From Cycas panzhihuaensis (taxonomy: Eukaryota; Cycadophyta), in the NCBI GenBank assembly GCA_023213395.1, contig CM041465.1, positions 19,592,001 to 19,656,000 on the forward strand: a DNA stretch of 64,000 nucleotides, read 5' to 3'. A program made the position numbers and the translations under genes. Below are positions 37,831 through 49,035 of this stretch, one piece after another (positions within the stretch are counted from its first letter, which is position 1; the number at the start of each line of letters is the position of its first letter). A model generated the notes under the pieces. It made no database searches. It saw nothing but the letters and a program-made list of their open reading frames with translations, and was not told the origin of the DNA.

Positions 37831-39131
37831 TTGAGTGGCATGCCACTATTGACCAAGATAGACATTGGAGTCTTGCGAAGAATGCCTTAGACATATAAGG
37901 GTTCAAGGTAAGAGGAGATGGTAACAACGAATATGGATACTTTAGGGTAAGGGTCTGGGGTTGAATCATCATGGGTGTCATCTTCAGCCTTGTGTTCCAA
38001 GTCAAAGTCAAAGGCTTCATTGGAGGATAGGGATGGGTCAATGGAAAAAACCATGCATCGTGTCTTATAGATACGACTGTGCCTAGAAGTCTAATTTTTT
38101 GCATACTACATATAAAGGCTAGCCTCCAAATGGCATCATACTTCGACTTAGGAAATTTGGACTCTTTTGTTAGATGAGTCATCATTTTGATAATTGGTAG
38201 TTGGGCGAGTGGTATCATCTTATCGCAGTTGAGGACATATAAAGCCGGTTTGAGGATGTCCAACATCATCAAATCGAGGCTGCGGTCACTAGAAGTTTAA
38301 TTGTCAAGTGTATGAGAACTAAGTGTTATCCCAACAAGTCGTTAAGGGTTTATCTGCCACAAATTCAGTCTCTACTACTCGAGCCCACTTGAATACATCC
38401 TTGATGGAGTAGATTGCCATTGTCTTTAGTCTCATCTGAATGTGATCTTAGAATCTAGCTACATAGATATTAATTATTGTTTGTTTATCTAAATTTTAGC
38501 TTTATGGTGAGTGATTGTATAAAGCTTAAAATTTGTCAATATAAGCCTCTACTATTGTAGTTTATTTAAGTCAAGTAAGTTACATGAAGAAAGATTGATT
38601 TCATGTATCCTTGTATTGTTCAAAGAAACAATTGGTGAAGCAAGACCATGTTAAGTGGAAGGGATATTCTCATTTTTATTAGTTGAACCAATGGTAGGCT
38701 CATCCATCTAGGTGAATGGAAGCACATAAGAGTTGATTCTCCTCAGACATTGGGTGGAGTATGAAATATGATTCTAACTTGTTAATCAAACTTCAGGTAC
38801 ATTCTCTATTCATGTCTAGATTAAAGGTAGAAATATTAATTTTATGAAAGAAAGGCTGCCTTGGTGGAGAACCTCCTATAGTTGTATTACTTCCTTGGAA
38901 AATGGGAGGTTAGTTGCCTATTGTATGAGAAGTGGTTGTGCTGTGGAGTTGGGATTGCAACGACTATTAGATTTGTGTAATGATTTTACTTTTTGTGCCC
39001 TCGAGATCTAATGTGATAGGTATGCTCTCAAACTTACCGGTGACATGTTGCTTGAAGTTCTCGACATCTTGCTTGAAGTTGTTGAATTCATTAGCTAACT
39101 CATTAATTCTTGCTCGTTGATATTTTGCCAT
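37831..39131 (-). pseudogene. gypsy gag relic
   Basis: The likely start is the ATG complementary to 39129-39131, opening MAKYQRARINELANEFNNFK, a coiled-coil-like start common in plant gypsy Gag. A zinc knuckle is expected near 38080-38130, but only part of its context is readable. The 153-residue open frame at 37811-38272 is mostly out of frame. Confidence 0.7.
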
Positions 39132-40472
39132 TAGAGTTGTACAAGAGGCTTACAAAAGTGAGAAATAGTAGGAAGAAGGGAAATAGACGAAGTGGGACAG
39201 ATTAAGAAAGAATGAGATATGAGGACAAGGGAGTTGTTATGGGGGAGAGAAGGGGTAAATAGGGAGGTGGGGTATCTACAGCTTGTTGACCCCAAAAATT
39301 ACATAAACAAGATATTGGGCCCACTGAAAAGAGTGCAGAAGGCTCATCCAAATGGGGTATATAAAATTTAAGGTGAATTTGGAATGGCAGGGCCCACCAA
39401 TAACCTAGGTACTAAAAAACGTGAAAATTACTTGCATGAACTAATCTAGTGCAAACTGACCAATATGATGTACTGATCAAAATAAGGTATATGAGTTGTA
39501 GGGGTAATTTTTAGCTATGAACTTGTATTGTGAAGAGTGACTAAGTGGAGTTATTTATTTATTTATTTGTTTATTTCTTTTGCTTCTTTTCTTTCTTGTT
39601 CTTCTTTCTCTCTCTTTTTTTTTTTTTTGGAAAGTCATTGCTTAATGATTCTCAATTCATCTGATGAGTAGAAACTAGTCTTTTTTTTTTATATGTGGTG
39701 GCTTGTGATCTTAATTAAGAAATAGAATAGGTAAAGCAGTGTGGAAACGTTCAGAGGTACCCTATTAACTACTAGACAAGGTGTGCTTGGTCTTATAGGC
39801 CTACCAATAAACATATGATGCAGTAGTTCAGGGCAGGTAGCTTTATGGCGCTAACTACTGACCATTGCACTACAAGACTTCAACAACCAATAATTTACCT
39901 ATGCTAAGGAGGATTTAGGATCTTAAAGGGGTCCTCCTATATACTCGAAGATACGTGGAGGCGTACTTCTGTAGCCAGGTTTTGTTTAGGGCTTGGTTTA
40001 GGAATGTTATCTCCAGTCCTTCACGCAAGGGGTGGAAAAGCCACGATGCACTTAGCTAGAATGATAAATCCATGTGATATATAAAGACCCCCAATACAAG
40101 GTTTCTATCTAACTACTTGAGTAGCCACCCAGGAGTGTTATCTACTTGAGAAAGAGAGGTGGGAGAAAGAAAGAGTAACCGCCCAGTGGTGTTATATACC
40201 CTTGAGATACAACTCAATGCAGAAATTGAAATAAAGAAATGAAACTAAAAGCTAGATGAAAAGTGAAAAAATAAATTACTAGTGTTACCTGGGCGGAGAA
40301 AATCCCCTTCCCTCACGACTCCTTAACTGTCCTGGTATAGTTCTTCAATCTTTGTGTAGAGAGTACTAAGCAAAGGTCTTTCCTTGATCTCTACTTAGAT
40401 AGAGAGAGTACTTGATTTGATAGAGGAAAAAAAAAGAAGATTTTCTGGGTAGCTTCCCACCATCATGAACAT
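39132..40472 (-). other. gypsy 5' leader
   Basis: About 1.3 kb of non-coding leader lies between gag and the primer site, with T-rich tracts at 39550-39690. In antisense, 39740-39890 has a tRNA-like look (tagtgcaatggtcagtagtt), possibly a SINE or a structured leader; not resolved. Confidence 0.5.
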
Positions 40473-40485
40473 AACTCTGATACTA
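40473..40485 (-). promoter_or_regulatory. gypsy primer-binding site
   Basis: aactctgatacta is a decayed reverse complement of the initiator-Met primer site, 7 nt from the LTR edge. Confidence 0.75.
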
Positions 40486-40492
40486 CTTGGAG

Positions 40493-40797
40493 TGTTTTCT
40501 CCCAAAAATTCAACCTTGTAAATGTAGACTAATAGAAGTAAAACTAAAATAACACAAGTTCGTAAATAAATCACCAAAGGGAGTACCGAAGTACTTTATC
40601 TTTAAGATAGCAATGCTCAATAAATATTACAAGTAGAGCTCAATTATTTAAATAAGCATGTAGGGGTCTTCTTCCTTATGATATTATTGGTGGCCCTGGC
40701 GACCTTACATCTTATTGGACAACTTAGCAGTCCATGTATAAATCTTAATAGTTAACTTCCACTTGTTAGTGCTTAGGAAATGTGGGGTTATGTTATA
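40493..40797 (-). repeat. gypsy right LTR (5' LTR)
   Basis: 305 bp, tgttttctccc...gttata. Confidence 0.88.
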
Positions 40798-41759
40798 AAT
40801 AAACACATATATATTTATTACCTTACAAAAATATTACACTTAGTTACTATTCATATGCATGTTTGGATCCATATCAAGATAACATGTACATTATAAGAAA
40901 GATAGTTATGTAATATAACTTTATATAATTACAAAGGATTATTTAGTCTCTAGTTTTGAAATATCAGACTAAAAATTATTAAGTTTTATATTATTATTAG
41001 AAATTCATTCCTTGATATTTTCCTTTTAAGATAATAGAATTATTTCGTGAAGGTAGAAAGGTTATAATAATTTAACACTAATGTGTATTTTAACATTTTA
41101 ATGACTTATTAAATTAATGTAATAATTTATGAGGAACTATAATATTAAAGTATACCTTAGTAGAAATGCCATTTCACTTAGTACTTATACTTTATTTAAA
41201 GCAAACTATTTTATGAAGTGACAATATTTATTTAGTTTCATATAAACTTAAAAGCAATATGTTTAACAAATAAGTATCTAAATAATTACGAATAAAATCC
41301 ATGACTATTTTAGAAAAGGAAATAAAAATCAAATTATTCCTACATTAAACAAAATTATTGAATTAAAATGTTGGTAATTAACCTCCTCTTAATGCATACA
41401 ACACAAATATTAAATAGAATGAGACTCTAAGTAAAGCTAAATAGAGATAAAAGCAAATTAATATGCAATTATATGGGTATAATTATTAGAATGGTGTATT
41501 TACATTTATTTGCTTTTAGATAGAACCAACACTTGGCATTACTTTCGTATTCCTTGAAAAATAATCCAAATCTATAAAAGTGATTTTTGAGTATCATAAA
41601 ATCTCTTACCACCACCAAAGAACAATGTTTTAATACCATGTCACCCTTGTCAAAGTTCCACCCATTGAAACTCACTCAAAAGTCTTATTTAGGGCTTTTG
41701 AATTAGAAGCTAAAATGTGTTAATCAAAAAAAGGTGCAATGATGTAATTGATTCCCATA
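40798..41759. other. very AT-rich intergenic DNA
   Basis: No gene or repeat was recognised. It separates the gypsy element from the bHLH gene region and has almost no CpG. Confidence 0.5.
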
Positions 41760-42590
41760 AAGCACAACCTTGCCCCGTCGATAAGTGGAAGCGCTAAACT
41801 CGCCCTTGGAAAATCAGCGGACGACCGCGATTAATCAAAGTAGATAATGCATTCGCTTAAGAAATAAAAAACGTAGATCAAAGACGTGAGCAGATAAATG
41901 ATAAATGAAATGAGAGGGACGAGCGGTGTTGGTTGTTGGGTTGGTGGGTCCTCCGATGTGTTTTGTCGTGGCGCTGTTTTACGCGAGGAACAAGATAAAT
42001 GAAACGAAATGAAATGCGGAATCATTGCGTGAATAGAATTAATTTAAGGGGATTTGGGCTTGAGGAGCGAGGATGCAGGGACTGATGTGAGGAGAGGAGA
42101 AATCGGGCGATGGGCTGACAGTGGAGTGGAGCCGGGAAGCATTGAGTACAGTACGTGTAAACGGTGCAAAAAGACGGAAATTAGTAGGAAAATGGTGTAG
42201 AACAAGCGGGGTAGAGTTGGTTAGAGGTGAGGGGAAAGAAAAATGGTGTGAATCCATTCAGAATTGGGTATTTGGGGGTGGGGGAGCTGTACGCGGAATG
42301 GAACTCAGATCTTTACAGCCAAGCAGCAGAATCAGAAGGGTAGAGAAAGGAGGAGGAGGCAGCGGCAGTGGATTCAACAAAGTTGTACAGATTGCACCGT
42401 TCCATCGCCCTCCATCACTGTGGTGTCATCAAACTATTCGCCCACCTGGTTTTGACCCGTGTTTTCTTCTGGTAGACAACCCGGGGGGAGGAGAGTGAAA
42501 GGAAAAAAATCAAATACATGCTTTTGCTTTGGATTGTTTGACAAATTAAAATTGCCAACCTAAATTGATTTGTATTGTTTTTTGTTTCCA
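41760..42590 (+). promoter_or_regulatory. presumed promoter and 5' leader of the bHLH gene
   Basis: Base composition changes sharply: CpG is frequent from about 41770 (gccccgtcgataagtggaag and further) into exon 1, unlike the flanks, which fits an unmethylated promoter. ACGT cores occur at about 41870 and 41883. A convincing TATA box could not be chosen. An open frame at 42121-42498 (125 codons) and one at 42264-42455 lie upstream of the main ATG; if transcription starts before 42121 these would be upstream ORFs. Confidence 0.5.
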
Positions 42591-44556
42591 ATGAATGGTT
42601 TAGAGATGAGGGGATTCACAGGTGCGATTAAGCTCGTGGACGACATGTTGATGGCCGAGCCATCTAGGCCACCGTGGGCAATGTGTGGTGACAATAGAAG
42701 CCATAGACTGAAGTCTGATCAGATATTTTCCTTAACAAATGATTCATATGTGCCCAATGCTTTATCCAGGTATTCAGACTTCCAAGGAGTTAATTTCCCA
42801 TATTCCTATAACGGTGGTGGTGGGGGGATGAATCGTTATCATCAGTTCGGTGGGGGTGTTTCTGAAATGTGCGAGCAGATGAGGTTGTATCCAAATTTAA
42901 ACGGAGGAGGTTCACTTGTATTGGACAGCGAAAGGGGCGAGTTAGTGGATTCGTCAAAGATGATGACACCCAAAGAAATATTGGAAGCAAAAGCAATGGC
43001 TGCATCAAAGAGTCACAGTGAAGCTGAAAGAAGAAGGCGCGAAAGAATCAATTCTCATTTGGCTACTCTGAGAACCCTTCTCCCTAGCACCACTAAGGTC
43101 GCCTCAATTCCTCCTCCCCTCTTTTACTAATCCAGAATGTATGTTGTTGCTTTTGGTTTAAACCTGCACTTCCAATTGGACTTTTCTTTTCGGCTTCATA
43201 TGATGCAAAGGCAAACTGGGTTTTGTCCGGTAACGGTGCCAATTGCCAACAAGCGTTTTACATTCTCCATTAACTTGTTTCACCGTGTTCCAAGGAGTTT
43301 GTCTTGGCTTGGTTCGACCGCCCATAGGTGGTCTCGATTTCTGTGCATTGCCCCATGGGTTTGATTTTTGGAAATTGCAAGTGGGAGTGTGCTTGTTTTT
43401 ACTGTGGTGTTCTGCCGATGTCAAACACCAATCGCTGGCTGCATGATTTCAGATTCCATGCAGTCATTAAATTGGGCCAAACTCTCTGAAGGTGGTTGGG
43501 AATTCTGTGCATTGTTGTATAGAATTAGTCTTCTCTGATTGAAAGACCAAATGGTCATGGTGTCAAGTTTCACAGCTTTGCGGTTGCGCACCCACAATAT
43601 AAACCCTACTTCTATGTAGTTGGTTTGGATTGTTTGGCATTCTTTAATAGAGTTGCAAGACAAAGCACTTGTGGGGTAGCAAACCCTGATTTTATAGATG
43701 GCTTGGACTCCTGTGCATCATTTTATGGCGTGAACGGGTTGTGCTGCTTGTTATGACGAAGCATGTTTGTAGATGTCAGTTGCCAACGAATGGGACCAAT
43801 TTGATATTCCGTGGAGTCATTTCATCTTGCATGTCTTAATGCTACGGTCTGGGTTTATCTGCATTTCCCCGTAGGTTTATCCCTCCACACTGCAAAGATG
43901 AAGTGAGTTTTGTGTAGCGGGTTGTTGGGTCTCAAGCCCAAATCTGATGGGGCTATTTCACTTGCACATGCGTCCTGCACTCTAGGTACATGTGCTCAGC
44001 AATGGCAATCCGGACCTCTACTACTTGAAACTTACTGTGATTCTCTTTTCATTTTAATTTTTTTCTCTTTTGGATAATGCAGACAGATAAGGCTTCACTG
44101 CTGGCAGAAGTGATTGATCATGTCAGAGATTTGAAACGACGGGCATCTGAAATTGCTAAAGGAAATCCTGTGCCAACAGATGTTGATGAATTGAAAGTTG
44201 AAGCAGATGGAGATGGAGGTAGTAAGGAGGGTAGAATTCTTATCAAAGCATCTCTATGTTGTGATGATCGGCCAGATCTTCTGGCTGATCTGATTCGCAC
44301 TCTTCACGGCCTAAGGTTGAAAACTGTAAAAGCTGAGATTTCCACGCTGGGTGGTAGGATGAAAAATGTATTCATCATGACCAGCAGTGAAGAAAATTCT
44401 GAAAAAGACCCAGAAAGGGCATCTGTCAACTGTGTGCAGGAAGCTTTGAGAGCAGTAATGGACAGGGCTGCTTCTACCGAACTGTCTTCGGGAAGCTTGG
44501 CCTCAAACAAAAGGCAGAGGATTCTTCCTTTAGATGCTACAAGCTCTGTTATTTAA
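42591..44556 (+). CDS. bHLH-ACT transcription factor, TMO5/bHLH30-like
   Basis: Two exons, 42591-43097 and 44083-44556, joined in phase 0 at AAG|gtcgcc...atgcag|ACA, give 326 residues. Residues 140-192 form the bHLH: the basic region KSHSEAERRRRERI has His142, Glu146 and Arg150, the H-E-R set that contacts E-box/G-box DNA, and helix 2 is TDKASLLAEVIDHVRDLKRR. Residues about 221-290 are ACT-like (GRILIKASLCCDDRPDLLAD, then LRLKTVKAEISTLGGRMKNV), used for dimer choice. The C-terminus ends with a basic NKRQR. The arrangement, and the intron cutting the domain after LPSTTK, fit the TMO5/T5L1 group (bHLH30, 32, 106, 107); angiosperm TMO5 pairs with LHW in vascular development. The N-terminal half is Gly-rich and not conserved. 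ATG 42591 was chosen; 42606 is an alternative. Orthology to one member is not proven. Confidence 0.92.
43098..44082 (+). other. intron of the bHLH gene
   Basis: 985 bp, gt...ag, phase 0, with a T-rich tract before the acceptor (tttttttctcttttggataatgcag region). Within it a phrase like ggtttctgtgcattg recurs with variation at about 43328, 43491, 43697 and 43843, suggesting a degenerate internal repeat. Read-through of the intron would add ten residues and stop at 43130. Confidence 0.85.
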
Positions 44557-45000
44557 ATGCTGTTGGATGTGATGGGTCTGAAAAATAGTCTTATACCGCT
44601 CGGCTGGCCACTCATTTTTGAAAGACAGCTTTGTTGGCTTATCTTACTGCCCACACTTTGGAAGCCTGAGTCCATTGAGTGGTATCAAACCATATTGTCA
44701 AGAGAGAAATCCGTTCCTTATTCATATTTTAGTTTGTGTGTCATTCCACTTTAGGCCATGGGTTCATGTGGTACCTTTTTTGGGGCCTTGCGGGCTTGCA
44801 TCAGGCATTCAATTTCTTTCTTGTCCACGAGATGAGGTAGTCTATATCAAATTGGATTATTCTGCAACTGTGATTGTCGTGGAAAAAGAAAAACAAGCAA
44901 TGTGTGTCCAATTTAGATAAATGAGAAGTAATACATTTTGTAATGTACAATCTATAGATGGGTCTGACAATATGATTTAGTCCATTGGATTGAATTTGAA
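44557..45000 (+). other. presumed 3' UTR of the bHLH gene
   Basis: Non-coding after the TAA at 44554. A plausible plant polyadenylation context lies near 44915-44955 (tagataaatgag, then ttttgtaatgtac). The site is a guess. Confidence 0.35.
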
Positions 45001-46639
45001 TACCTGGCTCTCTGGCAGAACTACCGTGATATGTGCAACGTGATGTTGAAAAAAGTTGTTTAGTAAAACGAATTAATGGTTGTGTTTTTAGTAGTTGATT
45101 TGAGTCGTTCAAAGCAGTGGGGCCGAATGTACAGTGTAACGTATGGATAAGGCTGTTGATGGAAGCTATAAGCTTTATTGTTTGGTGTTCACGGTGGTCC
45201 ATGGCTTTCCATTCTACGTTGCGTTTGAATACGGAAAACATGGCAAAACAAAGGTTGTACCATATTTGTGCAATTTGATTATGTTCTTTGCCTTCCAATT
45301 GATGTAGGCAGAGGAAATGAATTTGGATGGAGTCCAAGGGAGGATGTGTCTAGTATTAACCATGATTGTCATGCCGATGGTAAGTTGTTGGTCCGTGCAT
45401 TCGAAAGTTTTTGAAAATCCCTTTCTCCCTTCTTTTAATTTAATAGTCACTTGTATTTTAGAAGACACCTTTTCTTGGTTTTTCATTGATGGAATTAAAA
45501 TGAGCAGCTTCCTGGGTTGATACTTATAGTGTAGCATATCTAGCGTCCACGATCTAACTCGACACAAGTTTCCAAGGGCTGGAGTGTGACCATGGAGAAG
45601 CAATGAAGCTCTTTGATTAGAGCAAGTCTTTATCGGCAGTATTTGAAGTCCTATAAAGATTACATGTAAATGTGCTTATTTGAGTGCAAGGATCCTAGTG
45701 CAAATAGATATGGTGAAAATGTAGAAATATGACAAACATGTATTCTCACAATGAAAAAGCAAAAGAAGTGATTCTTGGTAAGTTTGATGATAAAGAGAAT
45801 AATTATTATTGGTTCACTTATTTGAGACAAGAAAGCTAATAATAATCTAAAACTCATTTTTTTGTTAAATGATCTCTTAGTGGGTTATTTATACCAAAAA
45901 AATGAACTATAATTGTTCCATGCCAACTTCACCTAATGGTTGACATATTCAATGATATATTCAATGTTGTGCTTGATTATAGCTTGTTTTGGTGGGGACT
46001 CCTTTTATGTGATTTCCAAAGGTTATTCATGAGACCAAAGTCAAGCAATAATTTACTTATAAGATACAAAAAAGAAAGAATTGATAAAGATTCTTAAGTT
46101 TGAAAACAAATCAATACAAAAAAATAGTTTTTATAGATATTGCTCAAAAGTCTATTGCAACCAAATGATAGCATCCTAGTGCTCTTCAATGTGTCCTCCA
46201 AACTCTGCATTTCTTTTAGGAGAAGAAATAAAAAAATAATAATGTGCAAATAAGGATTTCCAAGCATCATTTATAATTGTATGGTATTGCCTTTGACCCT
46301 TGACTCACCATTCCATTAGGTGTCTCTTTATTTTCTACGACATTTTATGTGATCCTTGACCCTTAACTCTTCACTTTGTTAGGTGTTTATTTGTCATCAT
46401 GATTTTTCATATGAACCTTGCATGTATTATTTAAAAACAAGTAAAGTAGGATGTGTAATTGTATAGAAGATTTGTGGCAAATCCCCTTGTGCCCTTTTGG
46501 CTTTAAAACTTCACAATATGTGGATTTTGTTGTTAAAAGGTGTTGCTTTCTTATATGGCACATTTTGTTGGCAGATTCTTGTATTTGATTGAGTATTTGA
46601 TTCTTATATATATATATATATGCTTGCTTCCGATTTCAA
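45001..46639. other. intergenic DNA, no gene supported
   Basis: Antisense open frames at 44801-45337 and 45214-45603 show no recognised domain. The part after about 46150 may be the decayed 3' side of the gypsy relic that follows. A (TA)n run lies at 46604-46620. Confidence 0.45.
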
Positions 46640-47450
46640 AAACATTCAACTTTTGTTATCCAATTTTGATGAGCTGGTTTGCATGTAAACTTTGCCCCCA
46701 ATTATCTCCTTTAAATAGGATATGTAAAAGCTATCATGTATCATATTTTTGTTCAATAAGTTGAGAGAGTAAGTCACTTCATCCACACACTCTTTAACTT
46801 GGTATGCCCTACAAAATTTTAATGCTATTTTTTTTCCTTGCAATTCTTTTATCATGACTTGTTTATATCATTTTATACTTAGGTAGACATAATTATCTAT
46901 ATAAAATTCTCTAACTTGTAATGGCTTGACACTTCATTCTATTTTGTAAAGTGTATAGGTTCCTAGTTATAGATTGTCCTTGGGTGTAAGTGATCTTTTA
47001 TTGTTGATGCCTTGGTTTCTAGGTAGAGAAAATTTATTTATTGATAGTGGTTTGTATCCATGGAAGGCACTACATGGGGCTATTTTAATAGATACATGAA
47101 ATTTTATGTTGTACCACTATTGTATGGAGTGTAGCCATTTATGTTAATGAGTGTTTGTTTGTTACAAAGTTTTATAGGCATCTTCCTGAACATTTATTTA
47201 CTACTTTAATCTATCTATCCATCTATAGATGATAGGTTGTATTTATGGGGAGCCCAAATTCTACTAATTAAAACATCTCTTTCTCAAAATTGCTCATGAT
47301 TTTCTTTTCTCAAGGTAAAAATGGATATCATTAAATTATGGATTCAAAAGCAATACAAGCGGGGTTGAAACGTCCATTGGATTACTCATGAATTTTTAGT
47401 ATTAATCTCTTATGATAACCTTTAGAAATCCATACAAATGATGCATTACT
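46640..47450 (-). pseudogene. Ty3/gypsy integrase C-terminal relic
   Basis: 46855-46646 encodes CRAYQVKECVDEVTYSLNLL and DSFYISYLKEIIG, the usual gypsy segment 'GPYKV..RIGEVAYKLELP...HNVFHVSYLK'. Upstream on minus, 47060-47140 reads WYNIKFHVSIKIAPCSAFHG, matching the 'WYNT..HTSI..TPFEALYG' integrase motif. Frames are broken between them. LTRs were not found. It is too short and worn for lineage. Confidence 0.7.
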
Positions 47451-48137
47451 TTGATGAAAAATCCAATTATTTTGTTAGTTTTACAAGTGTTATAAATTTT
47501 CTTAAAACATGTGTATTTTATTCATCCATTTAACATAATGGGTATGGAATCATATTGTTATTTTCTTGGAAGTCATGTAACAAAGTTCATTGAAATATCC
47601 TCCCATTTGTTTCAAATATGTGGTGCTATTCAAGGTCGTCTAAAATCTTGATGTTCTTACTTACATGTTTTTGGCATATTCACATATAGTTATTAATTTT
47701 TTAATATCAGTTTCTATTGCCTAATTATGCTATGTTCTTAAGAACCCTACATGTCTTGTTTTAGGAACTAAATGACTATTTTGTGAATTTACTCTTTAAA
47801 TTTTAATGATCGAGTTAAGTGGATTTTCTGTGTTATCATAAGATGTTCTGTTTACATCCAAATTGTGTCTTTGTGCCTTTATCCTTTGTTTATTCCTCTT
47901 CAAAGTTTAATATATATAAGGGAATTACTATCAATATCGTGCATAAAGTATCTCATCATCATATGTATTTCTGTTTATTCCTCTTCAACACTTAATATCG
48001 ATGAGGGAATTACTATTAATATCATACATAAGTATCTCATCATCATTTTTAGACAATGTGGTGGTAACAATATTTTTTGTTCTTTTTATACTTCATTTGA
48101 AGTTTGCACATCAATTTTTGCTAGTTTTGTGTTACTA
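47451..48137. other. AT-rich DNA flanking copia 3
   Basis: It may include the more N-terminal integrase relic, but translation gives no reliable motif. It contains the 85-bp tandem repeat listed separately. Confidence 0.4.
47886..48046. repeat. two-copy tandem repeat, 85-bp period
   Basis: tgtttattcctcttcaa...gggaattactat...gtatctcatcatcat occurs at 47887-47961 and 47972-48046 with about ten differences. No function is apparent. Confidence 0.85.
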
Positions 48138-48142
48138 ATGAT

Positions 48143-48374
48143 TGTTGATATGTAATGTTTTATCTAAGTAAGAAAGGGGGTCATGTTAGGACCACCCTCA
48201 AATGTAACTCTAATGTAAGATTGTGCCACTTAGCAGTCTCAGGCTGATCGGTTATATTGGAGGTTGTAACGGTCACATTGTTGATGTATATTTAAGGAGA
48301 TTGAATCTCAATAAAACATATACTTTTCTCTTATCTGTTTAAAGCATATTCTATCTTTGCTCTGTTTTTCAACA
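48143..48374 (+). repeat. copia 3 5' LTR
   Basis: 232 bp, short for a copia LTR. It contains a TATA-like tatatttaagg and a polyadenylation-like caataaaacat near 48290-48320. Confidence 0.95.
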
Positions 48375-48386
48375 TGGTATCAGAGC
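48375..48386 (+). promoter_or_regulatory. copia 3 primer-binding site
   Basis: tggtatcagagc, an exact match to the initiator-Met tRNA primer complement, directly follows the LTR. Confidence 0.97.
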
Positions 48387-49035
48387 AGGTCAGTCTAAAC
48401 TGATCATTTGAAAATGATTTCTTCTGTCAAGACAATTCATTCAAGGGTGTAAGAAGCAGACAAGGCAGTTAGGGTTCCTGTACTGGCTAAAAGATCATTA
48501 ATTCTCTAGTGTACGGAACTGTACGGACGTGTACGGACGCGTTTTTTTCGAAGTGTCAGATCGAAGTGAAATTTGGTGGAGAGGTAGATCGGAACACGCC
48601 AAACACATTTCTCTTCTAAAGCCGAGCCATTTGAAGCCGTTTTGCAGGCCAAACAGAGCCCGAACCAGTCTGCGCGGGTTTGAAGGATTTTCTTCAAAAA
48701 TCTCTGCGATTTGCACTTTAAATCGAGTACTCTCAGTCATAAATTATTCTTAGTGCTAATACTTTGAGTTTCCATCCGTTTTTGAAGATTTTTTTTTAAA
48801 TTTTTGCTGAGATTTCTCTAAAAATCGATTTTCTGTCCTAACCACCGTCTTTCCTTTCGAGGCAGATTTCTCCTTTTTGAGAAATGTTTTCGCAAATCCG
48901 CCTTCAGATCTGAGCAGGCGCCTAAAAAATCTTGAGTTTGAGATATTTTTTTCTCTTAGCCATACACTTAGAGTTCCGCATGCACTGCATACATCATGAT
49001 CGGGCTTCAAATTTCATCTTCTGATTTTAAGAATA

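Larger units (their letters stand above)
34237..40797 (-). mobile_element. Ty3/gypsy chromovirus-type retrotransposon
   Basis: LTRs at 34237-34565 and 40493-40797 start tgttt and match along their length (about 85% by eye). The right one adjoins a decayed initiator-Met primer site, and the left one a purine tract in sense. Internal order on minus is gag, protease, reverse transcriptase, RNase H, integrase, then a chromodomain-like end, which is the gypsy order. No clear target duplication remains (tatag left, aataa right). Frames are broken throughout. Confidence 0.92.

Noticed and set aside
37811-38272. 153-codon minus-strand open frame
   Set aside because: Sits over the gypsy gag/protease junction in a mixed frame; gag and protease motifs lie in other frames.
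42591-43130. Unspliced single-exon bHLH product ending at 43130
   Set aside because: It would stop within the bHLH domain; helix 2 is found in phase at 44083 behind a canonical acceptor.
44801-45603. Two antisense open frames of 178 and 129 codons after the bHLH gene
   Set aside because: They overlap each other, lack recognised domains and one covers the probable 3' UTR; chance frames are likely.
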